The notes under the pieces were generated by a model that was not told the origin of the DNA, did no database searches, and saw only the letters and a program-made list of their open reading frames with translations. Below, piece after piece: positions 16,060-24,830 of a stretch of DNA of 64,000 nucleotides. Origin of the DNA: a virus; IMG/VR virus record IMGVR_UViG_3300044633_000631, positions 1-64,000 of that record; one strand, given 5' to 3'. The translations under genes and the position numbers were made by a program. Within the stretch, counting starts at the first letter, position 1, and the number at the start of each line of letters is the position of its first letter.

Positions 16060-16698
16060 TTATTTCCTGCGAAGTGATCCTTCAGCAGCACGTTTAAGCA
16101 CTTCATCTTGTGATAACTGGAATAAAGATTTATTCGAAGTATCTTGAGAAGTACTGCTAGAACTTGTCTGACCGGCCCCTGTCGAAACTTTTGGTTTGAA
16201 TAAGAAAGAATTGTTATCGTCTTCAGAAAATTGTTTTATAAAGGTTCTTAGATCAGTTCCTGATTTATGCACCCATACTCCATTTTCATTTTGTACAAGT
16301 TGCGATGCCACATCCATATATGCCATATCCGCAGCTTTATCACTTCTAAACGTATATCCACTAAGAACAGATTTTACTTCTAAATCCCTAGCGAGTTCTA
16401 TGTTACGTTTTGTTATCGTTTCCAATTTAGCATTGGCTTCCGCTAACTGAAGTTCATAAACTTCTTTATGTTTTCCTTCTTCTTGAAGTCTTTTTATTTC
16501 AGCTTCTTTCTCTTTTTGTTCATACTCAGCAGCTTTCTTTAACGCATTGTCTCTTTCGCTGTACGCTTTATCGAGTTTTTCTTTGATTGGTTTAAGAGCT
16601 TCTTGGATCTTCGTGTCCATATCATCCACAGGAGAATTGGTAGCAGTAGTATCCGGAGTAATATTATCAGTTTCTTTTTCTTCGACATTTTCGGTCAT
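16060..16698 (-). CDS. capsid scaffolding protein
   Basis: 212 residues from the ATG at 16698 (MTENVEEKE), chosen because AAAGGAAACAT precedes it and the upstream ATG would fall close to promoter P1. Acidic N-terminus, then a long charged coiled coil (KIQEALKPIKEKLDKAYSER, KEKEAEIKRLQEEGKHKEVY) and a basic tail (RAAEGSLRRK) of the kind that binds capsid protein. No protease motif is visible. It is the first gene after promoter P1 and directly precedes the capsid gene. Confidence 0.85.
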   Translation of the reverse strand: MTENVEEKETDNITPDTTATNSPVDDMDTKIQEALKPIKEKLDKAYSERDNALKKAAEYEQKEKEAEIKRLQEEGKHKEVYELQLAEANAKLETITKRNIELARDLEVKSVLSGYTFRSDKAADMAYMDVASQLVQNENGVWVHKSGTDLRTFIKQFSEDDNNSFLFKPKVSTGAGQTSSSSTSQDTSNKSLFQLSQDEVLKRAAEGSLRRK

Positions 16699-16774
16699 TT
16701 TATGTTTCCTTTGAGTACAACTCAGTGTTATAAAGTGAATACAATTCACCCTATAGGATATTTGTTTTTAGTAT

Positions 16775-16793
16775 TTAGGGTTAATTTAACGGG
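16775..16793 (-). promoter_or_regulatory. P1: copy of the 19-bp phage promoter-like motif
   Basis: Minus-strand core CCCGTTAAATTAACCCTAA, identical in all six copies in this window. Located 77 nt before the scaffold start. This copy has one C fewer before the core than the other five. The centre GTTAA-A-TTAAC is an inverted repeat, so orientation is inferred from gene position. Confidence 0.75.
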
Positions 16794-16800
16794 TTCTATA

Positions 16801-16841
16801 ATCCCTTAAGATAATTATCTATTAGTATATTTCTAAGGGAT
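16801..16841. promoter_or_regulatory. inverted repeat between tandem motifs P1 and P2
   Basis: ATCCCTTA (16801-16808) is the exact reverse complement of TAAGGGAT (16834-16841). A 12-bp palindrome AGATAATTATCT lies inside (16810-16821). The region between the two other tandem motifs (38175-38188) also has an ATCCC...GGGAT hairpin. It could be a weak terminator, an RNA processing site or an operator. Confidence 0.5.
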
Positions 16842-16888
16842 AGATAATAGACTGATTAACTAAAGGGATTAAATAAAGGGGGACCGCT

Positions 16889-16907
16889 TTAGGGTTAATT
16901 TAACGGG
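16889..16907 (-). promoter_or_regulatory. P2: copy of the 19-bp phage promoter-like motif
   Basis: Same core as P1, 114 bp upstream of it. Flanked on the plus strand by GGGGGACCGCTTT; P4 has nearly the same flank (GGGGAGCGGCTTT). On the minus strand AGAGAC precedes the CCCG core, as at P6. Confidence 0.75.
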
Positions 16908-16932
16908 GTCTCTGTAAAGAACCTGTGCATTA

Positions 16933-17067
16933 TCATTTGTGTTTTGCTCCACATACAGTGCATGTGAACCCTTTCTTCTGATCTGGATTCATCACTCTCA
17001 TTCCATTGCCATGAAGTTTATCCTGATTAGGATGCTGACATGTACATCTTTTAATTTCTGCGTTCAT
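16933..17067 (-). CDS. small zinc-ribbon protein
   Basis: 44 residues: MNAEIKRCTCQHPNQD at the start, HGNGMRVMNP in the middle and a C-terminal CTVCGAKHK. The C-x-C-x-H and C-x-x-C pairs would form one zinc site. Small zinc proteins of this sort often lie beside structural genes of phages; function unknown. It follows the MuF-polymerase stop (17071) by 3 nt, so it is probably translated from the same message. P2 lies just downstream. Confidence 0.7.
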   Translation of the reverse strand: MNAEIKRCTCQHPNQDKLHGNGMRVMNPDQKKGFTCTVCGAKHK

Positions 17068-17070
17068 ATT

Positions 17071-20000
17071 TTAGCCTATACCGTAAAATCCCCAATCATC
17101 CTCAAATTTAGTAGGATCAGGAATATCGCTCATTACATCTTTCTTTGTTAAGATGTCTGCTTCTGTTAATGTTTTACCACCGACAACTGATTTACCAGCA
17201 ACTGGAATTAATCCTTTATCAATAGCTTCTTCTAAATATTGATCATATAATTCTTTTGGAAAACCTCTAGCTAACATTTCATCTAAAGTAACCTTGACAG
17301 GGTTCTTATCTAGTACGTTAGCATATAGCTTTCTTATACCCTTCCGGGCCTCCAGCATATCGGCTGCATTGGCGAAAAACGCATCGTGAATGGTGCTTGT
17401 GGCAATCTTATTGTCTCGTCCCCATAAATGGAAATTCTTGACCAACGTAGCATCGTTTGAGTGATTCCCGTTAACGGCATATGCTGTTCGTGCTTTAGTC
17501 GCGTCTGCAATGTCATTTATCTTTCCTTCAGCATTTACTACTTGTTCCCACCAAGTGGCTTCTGTTTTCTGTTGCACTTGAACTAAATTATTAACCCAAT
17601 TACCATCTTTATCTTTATAGACTAATCTTTCTTCAAATGACTGGGTAAAGTTTTGCTCAATAACTTTTCCATCAAAATTAACCCATGGGACATTAGTCCA
17701 AGACTTGGGCAGCTTATTAGCATAAAATATTTCAAAACCTTTAGAGATATTTAATTTTTCTATAGGCTCTACTTTAAATACTTTAAATCCAGTTCTACGA
17801 TCTTTTGGGCCTTTTACACCATAAATAAGATCAGCCAAGGTTCCGTCAGGTTTCCAACCATCAAATCTCTTTAAAAACTTTTCAGACAAAGCTTCTCCAG
17901 GCCTTAATCCTAATATTTCACTAACTCTATCAGGTAATACATAACCCTTTTTACGGGTACCTAATATACTAGTAGCGCCTATAGATTTCCAATCTAATGC
18001 AGCTTGTGAAGGCTTAGCATTAGTTAAATAATCTTCAGCTAGCCTACCAAAGAATTTAGTAAAATCTTTAAGAATAGGAACCTGCTCACCTAAATGTTCA
18101 GACATTAATTTAGCAATAGCTTGGAAGTCTTTTGGAGTGACAACCATATCATATGAACGTGTCATCTTTTCTACTAGGTCTTTAGTAGCTGGATCAAGGA
18201 AGTATAATTGTTCCATTATCTCATCACCAGGGTCTAGTCCTTTATTAAAGATGTCTTTTACATTTTCTCTTAATTGCTTAAGTTCTGCAGTTGTTTCAGG
18301 ATCAAACTTTTCATATCTTGCTGCACGTGCCGATATTTCATTTAATACTTTGTCTCTATCACTAGCTCTAACTACTAATGTAGGTGCAAATGTTTCAGGC
18401 TTTTTAGTTACATTAATCAATTCTTCTTGTAATGCTGAACTAAGATCTGCTATAGTCTTTTCTGTGTTTGCAGTAGCAGGTGTAAATCCTGCATCTTCTA
18501 AAGCCATTTCAGCAGCTTGTTTATTTGTCTTTAAATTATAAACACTCGCTTCATCTTTAATGATAGTGTCTTCACCAAACCTGTTTGACTTTAAAATACG
18601 TTTTTGAGCTTCTAATAATTTAAAGGCTCTTGAATCGGAAGGGACATTTAAAGATTTTAAATGCTCATCTAAAAATTCACCGAGTTCTTCAACAACTTGC
18701 ATAGCAATATATTTCTTAGTATCGCCTTTTGAGCGCTGTTCAAATTTAGCTTTATTTTCAGCTATCTTTTCTTTAGAAAATTTTTCACCAGTCTTATGAT
18801 CAAATGTTTTATATGTAGCACGCTCTTTTCTTTCATCTGTTAATTCAATATCAGAAGTATGTAGCCATTTAAACGTATTTTTTAATTCTGCAGGAGACAA
18901 CTGACCTTTCATAGCCTTTGAAATTAACTCACCTTGCGATTTAATAATCTCATCTACTGTGCCTACATAATTAGGATCTGTTTTATTATCAACACCTAAT
19001 ACTCTTAACAATCCTGCAGAATCTTGACGCTCGGATAATAAACCTTCTGTTACTTTTGTTTCAACAGGTTTTGCAGGTTTCTTTTCCAATACTTTTGCAA
19101 GTTTACCTTCAACATTAAGAATTCCAGTTCTTTCTCCAGCACCATAAAACGTAACCATATTTTGAGCTTTTGCAGCTTTACGTAAATCTTTCTCATTTAA
19201 ACCTAATCTCTCATTTAAAACTTTAAACCGAGGATCATTAAAAGTTGCAGCAGCAATTTCATCATATAGCCTGCGTTTCTGATTTGTAGGTATGACATTA
19301 GATAACGAGGCTAACTGTTTGTTCTTCGTAGTTAACGCAATAATCTGAGCACCTGATGATGAAGCATCTTGTTCTAAAGCTAAAGCTGTTTTGTATGCAT
19401 TCATAGAGCCGCCGGCTTTAAGATGATTATCTATCTTAGCAGCTTCCATAGCAAATCTCATGAACTTACCAAGTTCCTCACCTTCAATTAATTGCACCAT
19501 ATCTGATTCCAGAATGGCACGTAAATCTGCAGGTCTGGCTCTTAGCATTTTATTACCAAGGTCTACCATATCTGGCCACAATTTATCAGCAATCTTTTGG
19601 CGTCCAGTAAATGACAATGAATTATATCTACCTTCAAATACATCATTTAGACCCCCCATAAAGGCACCTATCTGATCTCTGAAGTTTCTATATCCATCTT
19701 CGCCAAGAACCTTTTCTACTTCAGTATTTAAGAAAGGTCTAAATGACTCTCCCGATTGCGGACTAATAAGGCCACGATCATAGATCCTAGCCCGATGATC
19801 GACAAAAGCATGATTACTGAAAGCGTAACCATTATTTCTAAGCCAATCCATAGATTTAAATCGCTCATATGCATCACCACGAGAAGAAATATAATGTTTA
19901 TACTCGTTTAAATCATTATACTTTTTAGCATTACCACGATCATCTTCAAAGTATAGTAATTTCTGAGTAAAGTCGTAAAAGTCATTATCAATTTTATACT

Positions 20001-22398
20001 TGGATTTGGATGCCCAGTTAAGTGCATCTGCCATATTCTTGTCAACAAATTCTACAGGAAAATCTGAAAAACTATTTGTTGATGTAATAGGTATTCTAGT
20101 ATCTTCTAAACCGAGGACACCATTATCAATAAAATACGTTTTATAACCCTCGCGAAATAATAACTTATTCTTATCCGTTGTTACACCGACACGAAGGCCG
20201 ACATCCACTTTCCGTGTGAGCTGTGAGTATTTTTGTACACGCGGATCAGTAACACGTATATTATATGATAAGGTGTCATAATAGGGACCAAATAAAGAAC
20301 CACTAAGTCTACTTTTCATTCTTCTTTTTTGAACACCATATGTTTCAACTTCAAAGAAATTATTAACATTTTTAGCTTCAAGTAGCTTCATACCTGTTTC
20401 ATACCATTTACGTCTAGTGCCGTTCATATTAGCAAGATTATATAAATCTCTTCCTAATGCAATAGCAAACTGGTCTCTATCAGGCATATCTGCCATACTT
20501 AGCCTGTGAGCAAACTTTAGATAAAATTGCTGTAATGCAGATTCAGTTAAACGTTCTTTACCGTTAGGCATTCTTTTTAATACTAAAGGAATTTTGTAAT
20601 CAAATGTATTACGTAACTCTCTAGCTATTTTAGGTGATATAGTGTCTTCCCAGTTATTCTTAGCACGAATATTATCAATGAAATTATCATGTAAGTCTTG
20701 TAATTGAGTTGGACCTAATACTGGATCAATATAATTATCTTGTTTGAGTTTCTTCAATACGTTGATATCACTACGTATCTGAGTTTCAATAGCATCAGAA
20801 ACATTCATTACATCAAATTTAATTTGACCTTGTACTACAGCTTTAAAATTATTCCACTGTTCACCATTATTTCTAAATCTAGTAAATAATATACGCAGGT
20901 TATCTACCACGACTGCCCTTTCATTAGATCCCATTTTCTCACTAAGTAATTCATTAAATTCCTTAATAAATTCCTTATCTTTAGGCTTTAGAACATTACT
21001 TTGTTCTGTCAATCTTAAGTTATTATTTAGTACGGACGGATTGGGTTGGTATAGTCTTGTATCTTCGTATCGACCTGTGACAGGATTAAAAATGAGTTGA
21101 TCTTCTGTTGGAAGACTATTAAGTACTCTTGCCTTGGCAGATTTCTTAGTATGAATAAGACCACCCCTATAATTAGTGAGTGATAATGTACCGTCTAATT
21201 CACCTGATTGCAGTAAATAATAATCTTTAAGTGTTTGTATAAGCTTAGTGTTGCCAATTAAATCATCAGGTGTCATGATTGGAAGTTGCATAGCATCAAG
21301 TTTAGCTTTAGCATTAGCAAACTTTTTTGTATCATTTGGCAGTGTATATGTGGGATCGGTCATCCGTCTTAATTCTTTAATCCCAATAGAATTACCTTCG
21401 GGATTAGTAAACTGATCTAAGGTAAGCTGCCCGCTTTGGAACATACTAACTTTTTTATAATCACCTAAATGCCTTAATTGTACATCTTGTGGCTGACGCT
21501 TTAGCCAATCATTGTATGATTCTCTAAGTGGTGTATTACCGTCATAAAAAGCCTTTTGAGCATCAGTTAAGTTCTCAATATTTCTACGTCTTACTTGTGC
21601 TACGCTTTCTAAATCTGCTATATCGCTCCATGATTTAAATACAGGAACTGTTGTAGATCTACAATGCCAATGTGCTGGTGGGAGATGTGTTGTATCGCTA
21701 ATCGGATAAATTTCACCATCTCTATGGGCACATACTGGGGTTGTTCGTGCGTCAAGGACAGCAACATATTGCCATCCTTGTAACGCTTTTTCATTTGCTT
21801 TATAAATAGCATGATCAGCCTGAGAGGATACAGCTGTAATGGCTGTTATTACCAGACCTTTCGACTGCATGCGAGTTATATTATGTACATTTCCTGCACG
21901 TACTTGTAGAGCTATTTCATCTACGCTTTTTCCGTCAGCTATACCCTTACGTATAACTGCTTCTAATCTAATTTTTTCATTCTTGGCAATACCTGACCAT
22001 CCCTGTTCCATTGTACCATTTTCGCTTAATGGATTTTTAAGTACAATTTCTTCAGAGATTCTATTTTTAGGTCTTTCAGTACGCCATATTTTACCCATTG
22101 CCACTTCAACTTTTTGATAAGCATATGAGAGTTGATCTGAGACAAGTGATGAAAGATCTTTTTGAACAGAATTATTAATTGACTTATAAGTCTTTCTTAA
22201 CTCTTGATCAACTGCTTCTCTGAATCTTTCAAAACCCCTGCCTGATAGTTCAGCATCTTTAATTAATTTATCTAGTCTAACAACATGACCATCAATTACT
22301 AAATCAACTTTACCAGAGACTCTTCTCTCATACAGACGGATCATTGCTGCGCGATCTAGTGTTTTGTCGTATATTTGTGTATTACTATTAATGGTCAT
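17071..22398 (-). CDS. MuF head protein fused to a single-subunit RNA polymerase (putative virion RNA polymerase)
   Basis: 1775 residues. Residues ~110-260 form a MuF/SPP1 gp7-like head morphogenesis domain: LDARTTPVCAHRDG (213-226), then PPAHWHCRSTTVP (240-252), with the usual C/H cluster (C223, H225, H243, H245, C246). Residues ~850-1690 contain every catalytic motif of the T7/N4 RNA polymerase superfamily: FVDHRARIY (865-873, like T7 D-x-R-x-R-x-Y), motif A DASSSGAQ with catalytic D1011, motif B with R1073, K1077, Y1085 and G1086 at exactly T7 spacing (R+4=K, K+8=Y), and motif C IHDAF with H1671 and D1672. About 587 residues separate Y1085 from D1672, against about 173 in T7, so a large insertion lies between B and C. 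It follows the portal gene, as MuF proteins do, so it is probably packaged at the portal, injected, and able to transcribe early genes, as N4 vRNAP does. Packaging and activity are inference; the domains are seen. Confidence 0.9.
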   Translation of the reverse strand: MTINSNTQIYDKTLDRAAMIRLYERRVSGKVDLVIDGHVVRLDKLIKDAELSGRGFERFREAVDQELRKTYKSINNSVQKDLSSLVSDQLSYAYQKVEVAMGKIWRTERPKNRISEEIVLKNPLSENGTMEQGWSGIAKNEKIRLEAVIRKGIADGKSVDEIALQVRAGNVHNITRMQSKGLVITAITAVSSQADHAIYKANEKALQGWQYVAVLDARTTPVCAHRDGEIYPISDTTHLPPAHWHCRSTTVPVFKSWSDIADLESVAQVRRRNIENLTDAQKAFYDGNTPLRESYNDWLKRQPQDVQLRHLGDYKKVSMFQSGQLTLDQFTNPEGNSIGIKELRRMTDPTYTLPNDTKKFANAKAKLDAMQLPIMTPDDLIGNTKLIQTLKDYYLLQSGELDGTLSLTNYRGGLIHTKKSAKARVLNSLPTEDQLIFNPVTGRYEDTRLYQPNPSVLNNNLRLTEQSNVLKPKDKEFIKEFNELLSEKMGSNERAVVVDNLRILFTRFRNNGEQWNNFKAVVQGQIKFDVMNVSDAIETQIRSDINVLKKLKQDNYIDPVLGPTQLQDLHDNFIDNIRAKNNWEDTISPKIARELRNTFDYKIPLVLKRMPNGKERLTESALQQFYLKFAHRLSMADMPDRDQFAIALGRDLYNLANMNGTRRKWYETGMKLLEAKNVNNFFEVETYGVQKRRMKSRLSGSLFGPYYDTLSYNIRVTDPRVQKYSQLTRKVDVGLRVGVTTDKNKLLFREGYKTYFIDNGVLGLEDTRIPITSTNSFSDFPVEFVDKNMADALNWASKSKYKIDNDFYDFTQKLLYFEDDRGNAKKYNDLNEYKHYISSRGDAYERFKSMDWLRNNGYAFSNHAFVDHRARIYDRGLISPQSGESFRPFLNTEVEKVLGEDGYRNFRDQIGAFMGGLNDVFEGRYNSLSFTGRQKIADKLWPDMVDLGNKMLRARPADLRAILESDMVQLIEGEELGKFMRFAMEAAKIDNHLKAGGSMNAYKTALALEQDASSSGAQIIALTTKNKQLASLSNVIPTNQKRRLYDEIAAATFNDPRFKVLNERLGLNEKDLRKAAKAQNMVTFYGAGERTGILNVEGKLAKVLEKKPAKPVETKVTEGLLSERQDSAGLLRVLGVDNKTDPNYVGTVDEIIKSQGELISKAMKGQLSPAELKNTFKWLHTSDIELTDERKERATYKTFDHKTGEKFSKEKIAENKAKFEQRSKGDTKKYIAMQVVEELGEFLDEHLKSLNVPSDSRAFKLLEAQKRILKSNRFGEDTIIKDEASVYNLKTNKQAAEMALEDAGFTPATANTEKTIADLSSALQEELINVTKKPETFAPTLVVRASDRDKVLNEISARAARYEKFDPETTAELKQLRENVKDIFNKGLDPGDEIMEQLYFLDPATKDLVEKMTRSYDMVVTPKDFQAIAKLMSEHLGEQVPILKDFTKFFGRLAEDYLTNAKPSQAALDWKSIGATSILGTRKKGYVLPDRVSEILGLRPGEALSEKFLKRFDGWKPDGTLADLIYGVKGPKDRRTGFKVFKVEPIEKLNISKGFEIFYANKLPKSWTNVPWVNFDGKVIEQNFTQSFEERLVYKDKDGNWVNNLVQVQQKTEATWWEQVVNAEGKINDIADATKARTAYAVNGNHSNDATLVKNFHLWGRDNKIATSTIHDAFFANAADMLEARKGIRKLYANVLDKNPVKVTLDEMLARGFPKELYDQYLEEAIDKGLIPVAGKSVVGGKTLTEADILTKKDVMSDIPDPTKFEDDWGFYGIG

Positions 22399-22417
22399 TT
22401 GGTATTCCTAGATTAAA

Positions 22418-24016
22418 TTATTCCTTCATAGGTTTTGGTTTACTACCTGCAGCAGCCGCTTCTGACTGCATAGCATATTGATCATTATATTTTGTTGCAG
22501 CAGGAATGATTAATTCATCAGCGTTTACTTCTTGTAATGCGGCTTCATCATCATATTCAGAATCAAGAATATCATTTGCTTTTAACATCTGTAACCACAC
22601 GCTTCTTGGTAATAAACCTGATTGATACCATTGAGTAACAAGATTCAACCAATCAGCACCTAAAGGCACTGGATCAAAATCTGCGGATAAATTAAACACA
22701 ATATCACATGAATCAATTTGCAGGCCATATCTCCAGTTAACCATTAAGCCTATTACTTGCTTTAATGTACTAGAGATTTTTGTACTCAACACACTTAATT
22801 GTGCCGTTTGAGCAGCATTACGAATTTCTAATGCAATACCTGATTGTTCATTTTCAGTTGTAAGCATTCTAATGCCAAGTTTAGCCATTTCATCAATAGA
22901 TGCTTCAATAGCTTTTTGCATATCTTGTAATGCGTCTGTGGGTGTTTTTAAGACATCTGCTTTATCATCTTGGCGTAATCTTATCCAAGACCCTAATCCA
23001 GCGTCTACAATTTCATCAAATTGTTCATCAGGCATATCTGACATAATAACAGGTGTATAAGTAGCTGCACCGTATAGTAAATGATTTCGTCTACTAATTT
23101 TATTATATAGGCTAATCTCTTTATCTACGATAGGCATTAATAATGGCATAATAGGTTCTATATTACCATTAACAGGCCATGCAGGAATATGCTTTAGCGG
23201 TTCCCCGTTATTAAGTATATTGTCAAATGTTTCTATTAATTCAAAATGGCCTGAAGGTAGTAATTGCTGCGCTTTCTCACCAATACCCCCTATTTTAAGA
23301 GTTTGATCACCATTATCTTTAGTTGTGCCCATGAACTTGCGGATTTGGTAATTACCTTGTTCGTTTAACTCATGCACCCATACCGTAGGGACTCTCAGAG
23401 CATGGAATTCATTAGTAGTATAATCTTCTGAGTAACCTTTAACAATTACATATTTTAAAACTGTTTTACCAAATACATCTACAGTTGTTGCCCAATTAAC
23501 AATTGTTTCAGCTTTTTGCAAAATAGGATATGGTTTAATCATATCTCTAGTTTCTTTATCTAAGTTCTCAACATCATTAACGGATGGGTGGTCTACAAAT
23601 ACCCATGCACGGGATGTATTGATCTCTTCCCACAATAGTTCATCAAGAAATGCCACTAGTGTAGAGTCATCACGTCCGATATTGTTGATAAGCCAATCTT
23701 TAGCTTCTTCAGGAACTTCATCTGGTAATGTCAATATAGGAGCTTTTCTTAATAAACCCCCAACAAGCATCTTAGCAAATTGTGCAGTAATGCCTGGTAA
23801 TTCAGCTTCTGACTTATAAAAGTCATATTGAGCTTGGCTCATTGTTGTAGAGAAGGGTATCAGCAAATTGCTAAATCTAATTAGATCAATATACTGATCC
23901 AACTCTTTTACAGTACGTTCCCCATTGCATACAGCACGTGCCTTATTCCACGAAGGTTTAAGATACTCATACGCTTGACAAGGATCCGCAACTGTCTTAG
24001 TAGGGCCGTATGTCAT
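22418..24016 (-). CDS. portal protein
   Basis: 532 residues, of the portal group annotated as DUF4055. Supporting features: an N-terminal helical part (AQFAKMLVGGLLRKAP), AWVFVDHPS, the clip/stem region (PLLMPIVDKEISLYNKISRRNHLLY) and a long helix before the C-terminus (EQSGIALEIRNAAQTAQLSVL). It would form the dodecameric ring through which DNA and the MuF-polymerase pass. Placed between a small gene and the MuF gene, the standard order portal-MuF-scaffold-capsid. Confidence 0.87.
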   Translation of the reverse strand: MTYGPTKTVADPCQAYEYLKPSWNKARAVCNGERTVKELDQYIDLIRFSNLLIPFSTTMSQAQYDFYKSEAELPGITAQFAKMLVGGLLRKAPILTLPDEVPEEAKDWLINNIGRDDSTLVAFLDELLWEEINTSRAWVFVDHPSVNDVENLDKETRDMIKPYPILQKAETIVNWATTVDVFGKTVLKYVIVKGYSEDYTTNEFHALRVPTVWVHELNEQGNYQIRKFMGTTKDNGDQTLKIGGIGEKAQQLLPSGHFELIETFDNILNNGEPLKHIPAWPVNGNIEPIMPLLMPIVDKEISLYNKISRRNHLLYGAATYTPVIMSDMPDEQFDEIVDAGLGSWIRLRQDDKADVLKTPTDALQDMQKAIEASIDEMAKLGIRMLTTENEQSGIALEIRNAAQTAQLSVLSTKISSTLKQVIGLMVNWRYGLQIDSCDIVFNLSADFDPVPLGADWLNLVTQWYQSGLLPRSVWLQMLKANDILDSEYDDEAALQEVNADELIIPAATKYNDQYAMQSEAAAAGSKPKPMKE

Positions 24017-24017
24017 A

Positions 24018-24218
24018 CTAAGCCTCTAATAGTCTATTAAATTCAACAATAGTGCCTTCAAAATATTCATTTGTCACGCTATTCAAAGCTGTGATTTCCT
24101 CTTCAACTTCAGTAGGTGTAATATTCCAGTTAGATGTAATTTTATTTACAAATTCTTTTGGTTGTACCTTTGCCATAACTTTAGGGGCTACGGTTAATGT
24201 TTCTTGCTGATCTGCCAT
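24018..24218 (-). CDS. unknown small protein upstream of portal
   Basis: 66 residues, MADQQETLTVAPKVMAK... then a helical, acidic C-terminus (VEEEITALNSVTNEYFEGTIVEFNRLLEA). No motif recognised. It is separated by one base from the lysozyme stop side and from the portal start, so it is part of the same operon. TAGGAAAAT precedes its ATG. Confidence 0.7.
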   Translation of the reverse strand: MADQQETLTVAPKVMAKVQPKEFVNKITSNWNITPTEVEEEITALNSVTNEYFEGTIVEFNRLLEA

Positions 24219-24219
24219 T

Positions 24220-24669
24220 TTATTTTCCTAAAAATTTAGTTGATTCACGTTTACGTCTATTGGTTAAGCCTGGAACGACTTTACCTTCATCTTTATTCCA
24301 TCTAAGGAATTGAGCAGCTACTTGATCTTTAGGTGCCCCTGCATTGAGTCGCTTCAATAATGTAGAACCTTTAAAAGCGGCTACACCTACATTATATGTA
24401 AATTCTACTAATGCATCAAATTCGTTTTGTGTTAACGGTACAGTTACGTTTTTATCAACTGCACTTGTGTATTGCTTAAGGGTAACTTTGAAAAGTTGTA
24501 ACGCTCGCTCCTTAGTAATGGGAGCATCCTTTAATGTGACTCTAGTACCATTCTCATAGAAAGTACTACCAAAGCCAATAGTAGGGACGCCCTCACCATC
24601 TGGATACGGTTGCGATCTAAACCCTTCAGAACCTTTTAAGTCTTCTGCGCCTTTATCGCTAAGTTCCAT
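24220..24669 (-). CDS. GH24 (T4-type) lysozyme
   Basis: 149 residues. The catalytic triad has exactly T4 spacing: E15 (SEGF), D24 (YPDGEG) and T30 (VPTIGFGST). Further GH24 features: LTQNEFDALVEFTYNVG and a C-terminal GLTNRRKRE. It hydrolyses peptidoglycan between MurNAc and GlcNAc. No signal peptide or membrane anchor is seen, so it would need a holin or act as a virion component. It lies beside portal and tail genes, not in the early lysis-like block, so either role is open. Confidence 0.92.
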   Translation of the reverse strand: MELSDKGAEDLKGSEGFRSQPYPDGEGVPTIGFGSTFYENGTRVTLKDAPITKERALQLFKVTLKQYTSAVDKNVTVPLTQNEFDALVEFTYNVGVAAFKGSTLLKRLNAGAPKDQVAAQFLRWNKDEGKVVPGLTNRRKRESTKFLGK

Positions 24670-24671
24670 AA

Positions 24672-24830
24672 TTATACCGCTGCAACAATAACGCCAATAG
24701 CAACTTCTTTTGCTACTTCTTGTACATCAGGATTAGTCACAACTTTTTCTGCAACATCTGCTGCTTCGTGTACAGTGTGATTAATAGCTTTTCCTGCATC
24801 TTTAAATGCTTTATCTAAACTGTTTGTCAT
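24672..24830 (-). CDS. small protein with hydrophobic C-terminus (holin candidate)
   Basis: 52 residues, ATG overlapping the bilin reductase stop (ATGA) and ending 2 nt before the lysozyme start. Helical, Ala/Val-rich, ending EVAIGVIVAAV. Its middle (HTVHEAADVAEKVV) resembles the acidic tail of the upstream bilin reductase. A small hydrophobic protein just before a lysozyme could be a holin, but the hydrophobic part is short; function unknown. Confidence 0.6.
   Translation of the reverse strand: MTNSLDKAFKDAGKAINHTVHEAADVAEKVVTNPDVQEVAKEVAIGVIVAAV

Noticed and set aside
16775-16793. TTAGGG in the 19-bp motif as a telomere-like repeat.
   Set aside because: It is a single unit inside a longer conserved element at gene starts, not a tandem array.
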